A stretch of 64,000 nucleotides of DNA from Polaromonas vacuolata (GCF_012584515.1 NZ_CP051461.1:1162001-1226000); one strand, 5' to 3'. Shown: positions 36,694 to 47,093, counted from the first letter of the stretch. Notes: generated from the sequence alone by a model not told the origin. A program made the numbers and translations.

Positions 36694-37504
36694 AGCATTC
36701 CTGCTCTTACGCTTGACAAACACGGTATAGATGTGAGCATCAAGCTTGGGATTTGGGTCGCGATCAAAGCAGGAACAGCTTTTTTTGCTGTGATACATCC
36801 TGTTGGTATTTTGACCCTTAATTTTTCCTAGTCTTGCTAAGACTAAGGACGCGGGCGGTCCGGTTTGGTTTGGACAAGGCGTATCTTAATGGCGTGTCAT
36901 AACCTGTCAAGTATAAGAAATGCGTTTTATATGCATTAAGGTTATTGCTAGTTTCTTTTGTGAGCTGACGAAAATCTGCTAGCAAGTCTTCAAACACCCG
37001 CTCATCACTGGTGAAGATCCAATGACAAAGTCAATCACAATGCAATAAGTGATGAATTTAAATATCTTGAAACTCATTTTTGCCGCGCTTAAGCTGTGTT
37101 TAGCCTAACTCGGTTGGGCAGCTGCCGGGTAACCAACCCTGGCTCACAGTGGTGATGATTAATCGTCCCCATTGCACAGTGAGACGATAGCTCTCTCCTG
37201 CGCTAAAGCCGGCGTCATGGGTTTGAATACCCGCCGCCAACCCCGGTTAGCCAGTCTGACCGGGGTTTTTTGCGACTGGTAAAGCTGTGTTTTTAGTAGC
37301 AAGTCAGTGTTCAAAATGAGGCTGGATTTGTAAGTTAATTGGGTCAAGCCATAAATCGGCGAAAATAGGCAATATTCGTGTTGGCTTGCCGATTCAAGAA
37401 GCCGGTTTCCTTCAAAAGTTTTTATCCCTGCCGCTTGGTGTGGGCGTCCAATAGGTCGCCCCTTGGCTGCTTTTTCTTGTTTAATATTTATGCTGCGTTT
37501 TCCC
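36694..37504. other. Long intergenic region ending in a strong orphan terminator
   Basis: About 800 bp with no convincing gene. Its right half has several inverted repeats: one around 37105-37140 (GGTTG/CAACC), ATCGTC/GACGAT around 37160-37190, and a perfect intrinsic terminator at 37239-37271 on the plus strand. No gene ends before that terminator on the plus strand, so a plus-strand small RNA is a fair inference. I do not recognise tmRNA, RNase P, 6S or SRP RNA signatures. Confidence 0.5.
37239..37271 (+). terminator. Rho-independent terminator with no protein gene before it
   Basis: AACCCCGGTTAG, loop CCAGT, CTGACCGGGGTT, then a run of T. The stem is 12 bp with one wobble pair. It reads on the plus strand, 230 bp before the DUF349 gene, where no plus-strand coding gene precedes it. 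Confidence 0.85.
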
Positions 37505-40312
37505 ATGTCCAAATCTTCCAAATCTGACGCCGCCACAGCGGCCAGCTCCGCGGCCAAGACCGGCTCCGCAAAGTCCGACCAGGTGCATCCGCTGGATGGT
37601 TTGACGGGTGGTGCTTTTTCTGCGCCGACCTCGGGTGACAGAACCGCGCGCATTCGCCAGTGGCTGCTGAGTGAGCCAAATGCCGAGCAAATGGCAGAGG
37701 TCTACAAAGACTTGGCCAACCGCGACAAGGGCGCAGCCAAGCCACTCAAAGAAAAGCTCGACGAAGTCAAACGCAGCAAGGGCCAGGAAGCCGCCGCCGC
37801 CGAGTGGGCCGGCAAGGCCGAAGTCTTGCTGGGTCTGGGTAAGCTTAATTTAGCCGATGCTTTAGCTTGGCAGCGCGATGCCGCCAAGGCTGGCGCACCA
37901 CTGTCTAAAGAGCCATTAGCAGGCCTGAAAGCCCAGTTGGCTGAACGCGTCAAGACCATCGAAGACTTGCAGCACCGCACACAAGTACAGCGTGAAGCTG
38001 CCGTATTGATTGCTCAGCGTATTGAAGTGTTGTCCATCAAGCCTTGGCGTGATGCGCAGAGCGCACTTGAAACTTTGAGTGCCGATGTCGCGCATTGGCA
38101 AGCCCAAGCCGATGAAATTGCTCAAGACATTAATTGGGCCAGCGTCGATGCAAAATTTCCGCCACTACTAGAAGCCTCACGCGGCCAGTTGCTAGCTGTC
38201 TGGGACGCCTTTCAAGGGGCTTTGGACTTGGCTGTAAAAGCCTCAGAAGATGCCAGTGCTACTTTGCCGGCTGTGCCACTTTGGGCTGAAGAATTGCGCG
38301 CCGGTCGTGGCCAATTAGTGCATGCCGTTGGCGAAGCTGCACCCCGCCCGCCGAAAACTAAAATTGATCCTGCTGTTCTTAAAGACATGCGCGAGAAAGC
38401 GGCCTCTATTGTTCAAGCAGCATTGCACAAACTTGAGCATGAAGTCACCGAAGGCCACGGCAAAGCCACTCCGAAAGTTGCGGCAGATCTGCGTCAGGCG
38501 CTTAAAGAAAATATCCGTAATATCGACAATAAACTCGAAGCTGCAGCCCACGCAGCACTGACGGCCGCCGGCGAACTCGAAGGCTGGCAGCGCTGGCGTG
38601 CCGACCAGATTCGTGAAGAACTGGTTGTCAAAGCCGAAGCATTGGTTCTCAAGCCTATGGGCGGACGCAAGCAACAAGAAGCTTTGCGCGTGATGCGCGA
38701 GCAGTGGAAAACCAGCGATCAAGGCGGCACGCCCAATCATGCGCTGTGGAAGCGTTTTGATGATGCTTGCAACGAAGCCCACAAATTGGTCGAAGTCTGG
38801 CTGGAAACCGTTAAAGAGCAAAGCGAAGCCGCCAAAGCGCAGCGCCGCTTACTGATCGATGAAGTATCGGCTTGGGCTGAGTCGAACAAAGGCAATACCG
38901 ACTGGAAGCATCAAATCCGTAGTCTCAATGGATTTGTCGACAAATGGCGCGAAGCCGGCCACCTAAGCGAGAAGGCCTTTGCAGAAATGCAGCCGCTCTG
39001 GAAAGCCGCAATGGATCTTGCTGATTCAGCACTGAGCACTGCTCGCAGCGATAGCTTGGCGCGCCGCAAAGCCATGATTGAAGAAGCTCAAGCCCTAGGC
39101 GCTGAGCCGCAACTGCGGATTGACGCGGTAAAGCATTTACAGCAACGCTGGCAACATGAAGCTCAAGGCGTGCCGATTGAGCGCAAGCAAGAACAAAAGC
39201 TTTGGGACGCTTTCCGTAAACCTATTGATGACGCCTTTCAGCGCAAAACCGCTGAGCGTGAAAAAGCCACTTCGGCACTCGGCGAGTTTGACCGCATGGT
39301 GTTGGAAGCATCGAAAGCGGTTGCAGTCGCCAGTGCTACCGGCGATGCGCAAAAAATTCATGCTGCTGCCAAAGCTTTGGAAGCCATTGTGCGCGGCCAA
39401 GTAGCCGCGCCGGTTGTGGCCGTGCCTGCTGCTGCGCAAGAAGCAGTACAAGCTGTAACGGCTAACGAGAACGACACTGCATCCGTACAAGCGCAGGCTG
39501 AGCCAGTAACAGCCGTCGAACTGGACGCAGCAACTGACACCCCTGCGCCAGACACGGTTCAAGAAGCCGTAGAAGAACAGGCTCAAGAAGATGCACCAGC
39601 CGAAACGCCTGCCGCACCAAAGGCAGCGCCCAAGCCAGTTGTTGCTATGCGCGGTGATGACCGTCCTGGCATGCGCAAGGCTGAGCCTGCACCGGCTGCT
39701 CGTGGCGGCAAATCTGGTGACCGCAAAGACAGTCGTCCGGGCAGCAAGCCGGGCGGTCCGCGTCAAAGCACCGACAACAAGTTCGAGCCTTACCGCGAAG
39801 AGCGCACAGAACGCTTTGCGCGCAGCGAGCGCCCGGCCTTTGAAGAGCGTGGCCCACGTTTGGGTGACGCCGCTTTCCGCGCCCAGCGTGAAGCCTTTGA
39901 AGCGGCCAACATGGCGCTTAAAAAACTTTCTATGCATGCCCACGGCGAAGTGCTAACCCACGTTCTGACAGCGTGGGAAAAGCGCGATCCTGAGCAATTG
40001 CCAAGCGCCCAAGACTTGGGGAAACTGGTCACATCAACCGTGCGTGCGCAATGGGTGCAGGCTGTGGCCAAGCCTTCGGGCAAGGACGCGTCGGACGCCT
40101 TGCTGCGTCTTGAAATGGCTTCCGAGTTGCCAACACCGGCCGAGCACATTAGCGCGCGCCGCATGATGCAGTTGCAATTGCTGACCAAACGCAATGCCCC
40201 CGCTCCCGCAGAGACTTGGGGCGAAGATGCCGCCAAGGTAATGGCTGGCGAGTTTGATGCCGCATCGGCCAGACGCCTGCAAAACGCGTTGAAGGTTTTG
40301 CTCAAACGATAA
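37505..40312 (+). CDS. DUF349 domain-containing protein
   Basis: About 935 residues from the ATG at 37505; an upstream TTG start at 37463 is less likely because conservation begins with MSKSSKSD. Repeated DUF349-type segments (for example residues near 365-420, 445-510 and 540-600, with RRKAMIEEAQ and LWDAFRKPIDDAF) form long helices. The middle is Ala/Glu/Pro/Val-rich (about 640-760), followed by an Arg/Asp/Pro-rich stretch and a conserved C-terminal domain. Function of DUF349 proteins is unknown. Gene 40325 follows after 12 bp. Confidence 0.85.
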   Translation: MSKSSKSDAATAASSAAKTGSAKSDQVHPLDGLTGGAFSAPTSGDRTARIRQWLLSEPNAEQMAEVYKDLANRDKGAAKPLKEKLDEVKRSKGQEAAAAEWAGKAEVLLGLGKLNLADALAWQRDAAKAGAPLSKEPLAGLKAQLAERVKTIEDLQHRTQVQREAAVLIAQRIEVLSIKPWRDAQSALETLSADVAHWQAQADEIAQDINWASVDAKFPPLLEASRGQLLAVWDAFQGALDLAVKASEDASATLPAVPLWAEELRAGRGQLVHAVGEAAPRPPKTKIDPAVLKDMREKAASIVQAALHKLEHEVTEGHGKATPKVAADLRQALKENIRNIDNKLEAAAHAALTAAGELEGWQRWRADQIREELVVKAEALVLKPMGGRKQQEALRVMREQWKTSDQGGTPNHALWKRFDDACNEAHKLVEVWLETVKEQSEAAKAQRRLLIDEVSAWAESNKGNTDWKHQIRSLNGFVDKWREAGHLSEKAFAEMQPLWKAAMDLADSALSTARSDSLARRKAMIEEAQALGAEPQLRIDAVKHLQQRWQHEAQGVPIERKQEQKLWDAFRKPIDDAFQRKTAEREKATSALGEFDRMVLEASKAVAVASATGDAQKIHAAAKALEAIVRGQVAAPVVAVPAAAQEAVQAVTANENDTASVQAQAEPVTAVELDAATDTPAPDTVQEAVEEQAQEDAPAETPAAPKAAPKPVVAMRGDDRPGMRKAEPAPAARGGKSGDRKDSRPGSKPGGPRQSTDNKFEPYREERTERFARSERPAFEERGPRLGDAAFRAQREAFEAANMALKKLSMHAHGEVLTHVLTAWEKRDPEQLPSAQDLGKLVTSTVRAQWVQAVAKPSGKDASDALLRLEMASELPTPAEHISARRMMQLQLLTKRNAPAPAETWGEDAAKVMAGEFDAASARRLQNALKVLLKR

Positions 40313-40324
40313 GCGCTAATTAAG

Positions 40325-41002
40325 GTGATTAAACCTGCGCCAAAAACAGTGTCTGCGGCCAGTAGGCCACAGACATTGGGCGAAGAAATCGCCAACAGCA
40401 TCAGCCACGGTGTGATTTTTCTCGCTGTGCTGATGGTCTGGCCAGTACTTATCATCGGTGCGTGGCGTAAGGGCGACTGGATTGATGTGGCGGGCGCCGC
40501 CGTGTTTGGCTTGTGCATGGCGCTGCTTTACTTTACCTCGATGCTTTACCACGCCTTGCCTTCGCTGCAGGCAGTGCGCGCTAAAAAGCTATTCCAAGTG
40601 CTGGACCACAGCGCGATTTATCTCTTGATTGCCGGCACTTATACGCCGTTTACTTTGGGTGTGTTGCGCGGTCCTTGGGGTTGGAGTTTATTCGTCTTGG
40701 TATGGGCCATGGCTTTGGCCGGTATTACGTCGAAAGCACTGGCCGGCATACGCTGGCCGCGTCTTTCCACCGTTTTATATTTGGCTATGGGCTGGTTGGT
40801 GATAGTTGCCGTCAAGCCGATGTGGGAACTCGTTCCCGGCTGGGGCCTATTTTGGCTGCTTGCTGGTGGTTTGTCATACACGCTGGGTGTGGGATTTTTT
40901 GCCACTGATTCGCGGCTGCGTTACGGCCACTTTGTCTGGCATTTGTTTGTCGCAGCGGGCACCACCTTTCACTGCGTGGCGGTGTTTTATTACGCGATTT
41001 AA
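40325..41002 (+). CDS. Hemolysin III / PAQR-family membrane protein
   Basis: 225 residues from GTG 40325; the GTG is kept because LGEEIANSISHG, the conserved family N-terminus, lies just after it. Seven membrane segments are expected; hydrophobic stretches are visible at about 38-54, 63-83, 98-115, 121-139, 155-170, 176-195 and 205-222. HVLYHALP-type (MLYHALPS) and FVWHLFVAAGTTFH hold the conserved His residues. The role is not established in bacteria. Confidence 0.9.
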   Translation: MIKPAPKTVSAASRPQTLGEEIANSISHGVIFLAVLMVWPVLIIGAWRKGDWIDVAGAAVFGLCMALLYFTSMLYHALPSLQAVRAKKLFQVLDHSAIYLLIAGTYTPFTLGVLRGPWGWSLFVLVWAMALAGITSKALAGIRWPRLSTVLYLAMGWLVIVAVKPMWELVPGWGLFWLLAGGLSYTLGVGFFATDSRLRYGHFVWHLFVAAGTTFHCVAVFYYAI

Positions 41003-41066
41003 TTCGCGTTGATTTTTAAAATCTGCAGGCTTAGTTTTTACGTTTTCTAGAGATTGCAGTTAAAGC

Positions 41067-41849
41067 CTAGGCTTTAACTGGCTTGTAAAACGCGTCAAAC
41101 AGCAGCGCTAAGTCTGCGAATTCCGCAACAAACTGCACGCGATTAACAAAATACGCTTCAGACGTCACTGCAAAAAATTCGGCGGGCGACGTCGCCCCGT
41201 AAGCATCTAGCCAAGGCGCTGGCTGTCCAAAGCGCTGGCTGATTGCTAACTGTCCTCTAAAGCGTTCATACGCTGTGTGCATCAGTTGATGCCACTGCGT
41301 GTAGGCCGCGCGTGTAGCCAAGGGCGGACAACCATTGGCTGAGCCGTCGCTCATATCTATCTTGTGCACAAACTCATGTATGACCACATTCGAGCCGTGC
41401 GCGGTTTTCTCGCTGGACGGTGAGGCATCTTGCCAACTCAATGTAATCGGCCCGCCCTGCATGGCTTCGCCGGCCAACGCTTGGCTATAGCGGTGATGCA
41501 CACCCGCTGCATCAACCGCTTCCCGGCGCGCCAGCATAGCGCCGGGGTGTATGACTATGCCTTTGAAGTCGGCGTAATAGTCCAGCCCCAAATGCAGCAC
41601 TGGCAAACAAGCTTGGGCGGCAATTGAGACGGCAATCGCGTCGGTCACTAGCAGTCCATTGGCGCCAGCGAACTCTTTGTCGCCGAGAAATTCGCTGGCC
41701 AGTTGGCGCAACTGCTGTTGTTCAGGAATCGGCAACTCGGATAAAAATAAGTACTGTGCTAAGGTGTCGCGCCAAAGCGGTGTATCTATCGGCCGTGGCA
41801 GGGACAGCAAGCCGACCGTAGATAGAAATTGTTGGATTTGCTTAAACAT
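41067..41849 (-). CDS. mtfA: Zinc-dependent peptidase, MtfA family
   Basis: 260-residue MtfA protein, a zinc aminopeptidase-like protein that in enterobacteria binds the Mlc repressor. The zinc signature HEFVHKIDMSDGSANGCP lies near residue 153, with HExxH and the conserved downstream block. The final SPAEFFAVTSEAYF supplies the third-ligand Glu region. Free-standing on the minus strand between lpxH and the PAQR gene. Confidence 0.92.
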   Translation of the reverse strand: MFKQIQQFLSTVGLLSLPRPIDTPLWRDTLAQYLFLSELPIPEQQQLRQLASEFLGDKEFAGANGLLVTDAIAVSIAAQACLPVLHLGLDYYADFKGIVIHPGAMLARREAVDAAGVHHRYSQALAGEAMQGGPITLSWQDASPSSEKTAHGSNVVIHEFVHKIDMSDGSANGCPPLATRAAYTQWHQLMHTAYERFRGQLAISQRFGQPAPWLDAYGATSPAEFFAVTSEAYFVNRVQFVAEFADLALLFDAFYKPVKA

Positions 41850-41924
41850 GTATTTTCAGTTTAGGCCTGTTCGTTGCCACTTCAGCGCGGTGAAATTGCA
41901 AACCCTTGAAAGCTTCTTTAAAGC

Positions 41925-42701
41925 TCAGACCAGTGAAATACGTTCAATTCTGCTTGGCGTCAGGCGCAATACTTCAGCCCGGGCGGGCGTGGCTGCGCCA
42001 TCCCAATCGCTAAGCACAATACGCGTTAAGCCAGCGCCAAGATCGTGGCTAGCTGGCTTGTGAGTGTGGCCGTGAATTAAGGTGTTGGACTTTGCCGCGC
42101 TAAGCCAAGCGCGTGCGAACTTAGCATCGACATCGGCGTATTGAACGCCGGAATTTTTCCGCGCTTCGCTTTGCGCTCGCAGTGCTTTGGCAATCGCTTG
42201 GCGTTCGGCCAGTGGTTTGCTTAAAAATGCTTGTTGCCATTCTTTTGTGCGCACTTGAGCTCGAAACTGCATGTATTCCAAATCATCAATACACAGCGCA
42301 TCTCCATGCGAGAGCAAGTAATTTTGACCCGCCCAATGCAGTACGCAGGGGTCATCCAACAAGCTGGTTTTACAGTCGAACAGCAGGCCTTGGCCGAGTA
42401 AAAAGTCACGGTTGCCGTGCATGAAAAAAAGCGCCAGCCGCTCACCCGTTGCGCGGATGATGTCGGTGCACTGCTTTTCAAAGCTCGCATCAGCTGGACT
42501 AACTACATCATCTCCAACCCAAACTTCGAACAGGTCGCCCAACATAAAGACGGCGTCGGCAGAAGTGTTCTGCATATAGCGCTGCCAGAGCGCAAAAGTG
42601 GCCGGTTCATTGGCCTGTAAATGCAGGTCCGAAATGAAATCGACCGTGCGCCAGTGTGCTGGCGCATTAAGCGCAGCAAACCGGGGCACGGTCTGAATCA
42701 T
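41925..42701 (-). CDS. lpxH: UDP-2,3-diacylglucosamine diphosphatase
   Basis: 258-residue metallophosphatase that hydrolyses UDP-2,3-diacylglucosamine to lipid X in lipid A synthesis. Calcineurin-like metal motifs in order: ISDLHLQ, LGDLFEVWVGDD, HGNRDFLLG, LSHGDALCID and IHGHTHKP. It ends 22 bp... of ppiB downstream-to-upstream order: ppiB lies before it on the minus strand at lower coordinates by 20 bp... so the two are separated by a short gap and may share regulation. Confidence 0.95.
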   Translation of the reverse strand: MIQTVPRFAALNAPAHWRTVDFISDLHLQANEPATFALWQRYMQNTSADAVFMLGDLFEVWVGDDVVSPADASFEKQCTDIIRATGERLALFFMHGNRDFLLGQGLLFDCKTSLLDDPCVLHWAGQNYLLSHGDALCIDDLEYMQFRAQVRTKEWQQAFLSKPLAERQAIAKALRAQSEARKNSGVQYADVDAKFARAWLSAAKSNTLIHGHTHKPASHDLGAGLTRIVLSDWDGAATPARAEVLRLTPSRIERISLV

Positions 42702-42722
42702 ATTGACGTTTTTGTCTGAAAA

Positions 42723-43229
42723 TTACAGCGCGACGGCTTTTTCAATGATTACGTCGGTCTGTGGCACATCGCTGTGACCGGATTTATTGCCAGTCTTGAC
42801 GGCTTCAATTTTGTCCACTACATCCATGCCGCTGATGACTTTGCCAAACACTGCGTAGCCCCAGCCCGAACCGCTAGGTGCGCTGTGGTTGAGGAAGTTA
42901 TTGTCGGCTGCATTGATGAAAAACTGCGAGCTAGCTGAGTGCGGCTCATTGGTACGGGCCATGGCCAGGGTGTACTTGTCGTTTTTCAGGCCGTTGGTGG
43001 CTTCGTTCTCGATTTCACCGTCGGTTGATTTTTGTTTCATGCCGACTTCAAAACCGCCGCCTTGAACCATGAAACCAGGAATTACCCGGTGGAACACTGT
43101 ATTGGCGTAATGGCCTTTGTTCACATAGCTCAGAAAGTTAGCAACTGTTTTTGGCGCTTTAATGGCGTCAAGCTCTATCGTGATGATGCCGTGGTCTTTA
43201 ATGTGCAGTTCAACGGTTGGGTTGGTCAT
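42723..43229 (-). CDS. ppiB: Cytoplasmic peptidyl-prolyl isomerase, cyclophilin type
   Basis: 168-residue cyclophilin without a signal peptide. Catalytic and binding residues are visible: [13 protein letters not shown] (with the Arg), [13 protein letters not shown] and the [19 protein letters not shown] tail. Catalyses proline isomerisation in cytoplasmic proteins. Second of two tandem cyclophilin genes, with the exported paralog 85 bp upstream. Confidence 0.96.
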   Translation of the reverse strand: MTNPTVELHIKDHGIITIELDAIKAPKTVANFLSYVNKGHYANTVFHRVIPGFMVQGGGFEVGMKQKSTDGEIENEATNGLKNDKYTLAMARTNEPHSASSQFFINAADNNFLNHSAPSGSGWGYAVFGKVISGMDVVDKIEAVKTGNKSGHSDVPQTDVIIEKAVAL

Positions 43230-43314
43230 AGTGTGTCCTGATAAGGTTTAAAAAATATTGCAAGAAGAAGAAGACGGCGCTTGTTGCCGACTTCAGGCGA
43301 AATTTGCGGAATGC

Positions 43315-44031
43315 TTAGTTTTGAATACTGGCGGACTTGATCACGACCGGCGTTTTAGGTACATCGCTGGGGAAGGGGCCAGCAGCGCCAGTTGGAACCA
43401 TACGAATTTTGTTCACGACGTCCATGCCGCTAACTACTTTACCAAATACGGTGTAGCCAAATAACTGCGGAGAATTAATCAATTGGGCGCGCGGCACATT
43501 GGTGTAGGTTTGACCCTGAAACTCAATTTTCGCCACAGGGTCGCCGGCTGGAATAATCGTTGGGTTGAGAAAATCATTGTCTTTGACATTGATGAAAAAC
43601 TGCGAAGAGGCCGAGTTAGGCTCAGATGTGCGAGCCATTGCCAATGTGCCAATCACGTTTTTGTCACCGCCTTTGGCCAGCGCTTCACGACCTTCATGCA
43701 CAACGGGTGGGCGAGTTTTTTTCTCGTTGTATTTGGCGTCGTAGCCACCGCCTTGGACCATGAAACCGGGAATTACGCGGTGAAAAATTGTGCCGTCGTA
43801 ATGCTTGTCTCTGACGTATTGCAGAAAGTTCTCAACTGTTTTCGGCGCTTTGTCGGGATAAACCTCGACCATGAAATCACCTTCACTGGTGACAAATTTC
43901 ACCTTTGGCGCGGCTTGCGCCAAAGCTGGAGCGGCTAGGCTGGCCAAAACTAAACTGGCAACAGCGGCTAGTAGTGCGCTACGTCGTTGAAATGAATTGC
44001 GCAGGCGAGTTGTTGCTAGAACTAAATGCAT
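43315..44031 (-). CDS. ppiA: Periplasmic peptidyl-prolyl isomerase, cyclophilin type
   Basis: About 238 residues from ATG 44031; an in-frame start at 44094 would add 21 residues before the signal peptide. The signal peptide has an Arg-rich N region and the core SALLAAVASLVLASLAAPALAQA with an Ala-x-Ala cleavage site. The cyclophilin domain has [13 protein letters not shown] and [13 protein letters not shown]; a 17-residue insertion follows, before the conserved C-terminal block. Exported counterpart of the downstream ppiB. Confidence 0.93.
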   Translation of the reverse strand: MHLVLATTRLRNSFQRRSALLAAVASLVLASLAAPALAQAAPKVKFVTSEGDFMVEVYPDKAPKTVENFLQYVRDKHYDGTIFHRVIPGFMVQGGGYDAKYNEKKTRPPVVHEGREALAKGGDKNVIGTLAMARTSEPNSASSQFFINVKDNDFLNPTIIPAGDPVAKIEFQGQTYTNVPRAQLINSPQLFGYTVFGKVVSGMDVVNKIRMVPTGAAGPFPSDVPKTPVVIKSASIQN

Positions 44032-44476
44032 TAAGTGGCTTTCTTCAAAAAATATAAATCTATTGCCAGCTTTTGACATACCCAGTGCTGGCAATGGATT
44101 GACTGATATTGCTCGCTTGAATCTTTCAATCGACTTGACTTATCTGCCAAGCCGAATCTTTAAAGGGAGGTTTCAGTTTAAGCGCCCTTAGCAATGGATT
44201 GATAAGCCTCGAGTTGAACTGTTTTAAAGCTCTTATTCTTACTTTGCCATGGTCTGAGTATCGCTGCCTAAGTCTTGGCACATACCAGCTAGTTTGACGG
44301 GTGATTTTTGCGTTGAAAGTCAGTACTTTTTACCGTAATTTTTAGTATTGACAGTGCTGCGTTATGGGTCAAAACCTCAGTCGTCGCAGGTATCTTTCTT
44401 ATTCTGCTGTTCGACACGCCGCACTCTGACATAAATAAACGACTGACCCTGATTGCTGGCGGTGTATAAAAACCAA
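44032..44476. other. Intergenic region with no gene seen
   Basis: About 445 bp between the ppiA start and the TPR-gene stop. The element GCAATGGATTGA occurs twice (about 44091 and 44192). I see no RNA gene and no conserved coding frame. A 63-codon minus frame at 44289-44480 overlaps the TPR gene by 4 bp but has no supporting signature. Confidence 0.5.
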
Positions 44477-45133
44477 TCATCCGCCATTGGTTTTTTGCAC
44501 GATTGAGCCGGGCTTTTCGACTTTCTTCATCACTGCTGTTGCTGTGGTGTTTGCAGGAGCAGATTGATCTGAACTTAAGTCCTTGGTCTCTAGCGCAAAC
44601 AGACGGCTGATTATGTTTAATTTGGGCTGGACGCTGGTATTTTTACTGTCTAGTTGCAGTGCTTTGCTATAGGCTTGACTAGCTAATTTTGCGTAAACAT
44701 CGCCTAAATTTTCATGTGCTCTTGCATAGCTGGGGTTGGTACGTATAGCCATTTCAAGAGCGGCTCTGGCCTTGTCAAATTGATTTTGCGTGGCGTATAA
44801 AGCGGCCAAGTTGTTGTAAGGCTCTGGCAGTTCGGGATAGTCTTTGGTGATATCGCTAAAGGTTGCAACGGCGTCTGCTGATTGACCCGCCTGGGTTTGA
44901 ATCACACCTTTTAGAAAACGCATTTGCGGATCGCGTGGCTTCACGGCTAAATATTGATCGGCTTTTGTCATGGCCTGGGAAAGTTGACCAGAACGCACTA
45001 ACTGATTGACGTCGGTATATTCGTCCGCATGCGCCACTGTGGCAGTGAGCGCGCTAGCAAGGAAAACGCTGTGTAGTGCGATTCTAAGCAAGGTGCGCAG
45101 GGACTGGCAATAAATGGGTACTGGCTTTGACAT
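44477..45133 (-). CDS. Exported TPR-repeat protein
   Basis: 218 residues. The N-terminal segment (RTLLRIALHSVFLASALTATVAHADE) is a signal peptide with a likely Ala-His-Ala cleavage site. At least three tetratricopeptide-like repeats follow from about residue 42 to 165, the clearest being PEPYNNLAALYATQNQFDKARAALEMAI and ARAHENLGDVYAKLASQAYSKALQLD. A Thr/Asn/Lys-rich tail ends the protein. Divergent from cysS. The partner proteins are unknown; a periplasmic scaffold role is an inference. Confidence 0.85.
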   Translation of the reverse strand: MSKPVPIYCQSLRTLLRIALHSVFLASALTATVAHADEYTDVNQLVRSGQLSQAMTKADQYLAVKPRDPQMRFLKGVIQTQAGQSADAVATFSDITKDYPELPEPYNNLAALYATQNQFDKARAALEMAIRTNPSYARAHENLGDVYAKLASQAYSKALQLDSKNTSVQPKLNIISRLFALETKDLSSDQSAPANTTATAVMKKVEKPGSIVQKTNGG

Positions 45134-45589
45134 ATTGAATCTTTACAGTTTTTTATTTGTGCTCGTTTGGGCTTGAATGATTACTTGGACAATCACTACT
45201 GAGTTTGCTGAGCCATCACAAGCACCAGCCTTAGTCTTAAAAAGTGCAGCAGTTCGCCGGTCAATTAAGTGATTAAGCCAGACTGTCAGCGCAGCAAAAC
45301 TACCCATTATTGTAACGGAGGGCTATTAACTCTTTTGCCTGGTACCCAAAGGTGCGCGTCAACCTTAAGGCCTAGTGCTCACAAAAAATGCTATGCCTAA
45401 TAATGATTTACACCTACTTTTATAGATCAATACCTGGCCCGACTTGCTCTACACTGAGTGCCTTAAGTTCTTGTCTTCGATTTTTTCCCCGGTCAATGTT
45501 TGTTAGTGTTTAGCTGACCACAACTCTTGGCCATCCCCGTTTCTCGCCCTATTGGGTTTATTCTTTTTGCCTTTACGCGCCAACTTTTC
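45134..45589. other. Divergent promoter region between TPR gene and cysS
   Basis: About 455 bp without a coding gene; it must hold promoters for the leftward TPR gene and for cysS. I see no T-box, attenuator or riboswitch that I can name and no reliable -35/-10 pair. Confidence 0.5.
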
Positions 45590-47041
45590 ATGAGCCTCAG
45601 GATTTACAACACGCTAACCCGTGCAGTTCAAGCGTTTTCGCCGCTGATACCCGGTCATGTCCGCATGTATGTTTGCGGCATGACGGTTTACGATTTTTGT
45701 CATCTTGGCCATGCCCGCGCCATGGTGGCGTTTGATGTGGTGCAGCGCTGGTTAAAGGCCAGCGGCATGCAGGTAACCTATATACGTAATGTCACTGATA
45801 TAGACGACAAAATTATTCGCCGCGCTCTGGAGAACGGCGAAACCATACGTGCACTTACTAATCGTATGGTCGAGGCCTTGCACCAAGACGCTGATGCGTT
45901 GGGAATCGAGCGGCCAACACACGAGCCCCGCGCCACCGACTATGTGCCGCAAATGCTAAACCTGATTGGCTTGCTTGAGCAAAAAGGCTTGGCCTATCGC
46001 GCCCAAGGCAGTGCGGATGTGGGTGATGTTAATTTCGCGGTGCGCAAGTTCGCGGGTTACGGCAAGCTCTCGGGTAAGTCGCTAGACGAGCTCCGCGCTG
46101 GCGAACGCGTTGAAGTGCTGGATGGCAAACAAGATCCGCTCGACTTTGTGCTTTGGAAAAGCGCCAAGCCCGAGGAGCCCGAAGACGCTAAATGGCCAAG
46201 CATTTATGGCAGCGGCAGACCGGGTTGGCACATCGAGTGCTCGGCCATGGCTTGCGAACTCTTAGGCGAATCCTTTGACATCCACGGCGGTGGCGCGGAC
46301 TTGCAGTTCCCGCACCATGAAAATGAAATCGCTCAATCCGAGGGCGCTTATGGCCAACCACTGGCTAGCGTCTGGATGCACAACGGATTTGTGCGACTAG
46401 ATAACGAGAAAATGTCCAAGTCACTGGGCAACTTCTTCACCATCCGTGAAATACTGGCCAAGTACGATGCCGAAACCGTGCGGTTTTTCATCGTGCGCGC
46501 ACACTACCGAAGCCCTCTCAATTACAGCGACGCGCATCTTGATGACGCCTACAGCTCGCTCAAGCGTCTCTACACCGCCCTCGACTCAGTGCCACCTACG
46601 TCTCAAGCGATTGATTGGACTGATTCTTTTGCGCTGCGTTTTAAAGATGCCATGGACCAAGACTTCGGCACGCCAGAGGCGGTAGCCGTGCTGTTTGATT
46701 TGGCGACTGAAGTCAATAAAAGCCGCTCCGCTGAACGCTCAGGCCTGCTGCTGGCATTAGGCCAATGTTTAGGCTTGCTGCAAAGCGCGCCGCGCGAGTG
46801 GTTGCAACGCCGGCGTGAAACGCCGAATGCGTCTGGCGAATCCAGGACTGAGGGCAATACTGCGACCGATGTAAGTGCTGCCATCTCAACCGAAGCGATT
46901 GAATCGCTGATTGCCCAGCGCGCAGCCGCTAAAGCGGCGAAAAATTTTGTCGAGTCCGACCGCATACGTCAAAGCCTGTTGGCCCAAGGTATTGCACTTA
47001 AGGACGCGCCGGGTGGAACCAGTTGGGAAGCGCTGCCTTAA
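45590..47041 (+). CDS. cysS: Cysteinyl-tRNA synthetase
   Basis: About 483 residues from ATG 45590 (MSLRIYNTL); the open frame extends 21 codons further upstream but conservation starts here. HIGH-like FCHLGHARA lies near residue 36 and KMSKSLGNF near residue 273. Zinc ligands are visible in YVCGMTVYD, near WHIECSAMA and in FPHHENE. Charges tRNA-Cys. It heads the rightward run cysS-alkA-accA-tilS-lysC. Confidence 0.97.
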   Translation: MSLRIYNTLTRAVQAFSPLIPGHVRMYVCGMTVYDFCHLGHARAMVAFDVVQRWLKASGMQVTYIRNVTDIDDKIIRRALENGETIRALTNRMVEALHQDADALGIERPTHEPRATDYVPQMLNLIGLLEQKGLAYRAQGSADVGDVNFAVRKFAGYGKLSGKSLDELRAGERVEVLDGKQDPLDFVLWKSAKPEEPEDAKWPSIYGSGRPGWHIECSAMACELLGESFDIHGGGADLQFPHHENEIAQSEGAYGQPLASVWMHNGFVRLDNEKMSKSLGNFFTIREILAKYDAETVRFFIVRAHYRSPLNYSDAHLDDAYSSLKRLYTALDSVPPTSQAIDWTDSFALRFKDAMDQDFGTPEAVAVLFDLATEVNKSRSAERSGLLLALGQCLGLLQSAPREWLQRRRETPNASGESRTEGNTATDVSAAISTEAIESLIAQRAAAKAAKNFVESDRIRQSLLAQGIALKDAPGGTSWEALP

Positions 47042-47093
47042 TGGCCGTCTTCCAAACCACTCCGCAAGCCTCAAAGAAACCGTTTAGCAAGCT

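Noticed and set aside
37105..37271. tmRNA, RNase P RNA, 6S RNA or SRP RNA
   Set aside because: No tag-peptide reading frame or tRNA-like acceptor; the T-loop-like GGGTTTGAATACCC lacks the canonical TTCRANY loop, and the conserved RNase P and SRP motifs are absent.
37159..37653. 164-codon minus-strand frame
   Set aside because: Crosses the terminator and the start of the DUF349 gene in antisense, with no recognisable domain.
44289..44480. 63-codon minus-strand frame overlapping the TPR gene stop by ATGA
   Set aside because: No hydrophobic, domain or compositional signature; the overlap alone is weak evidence.
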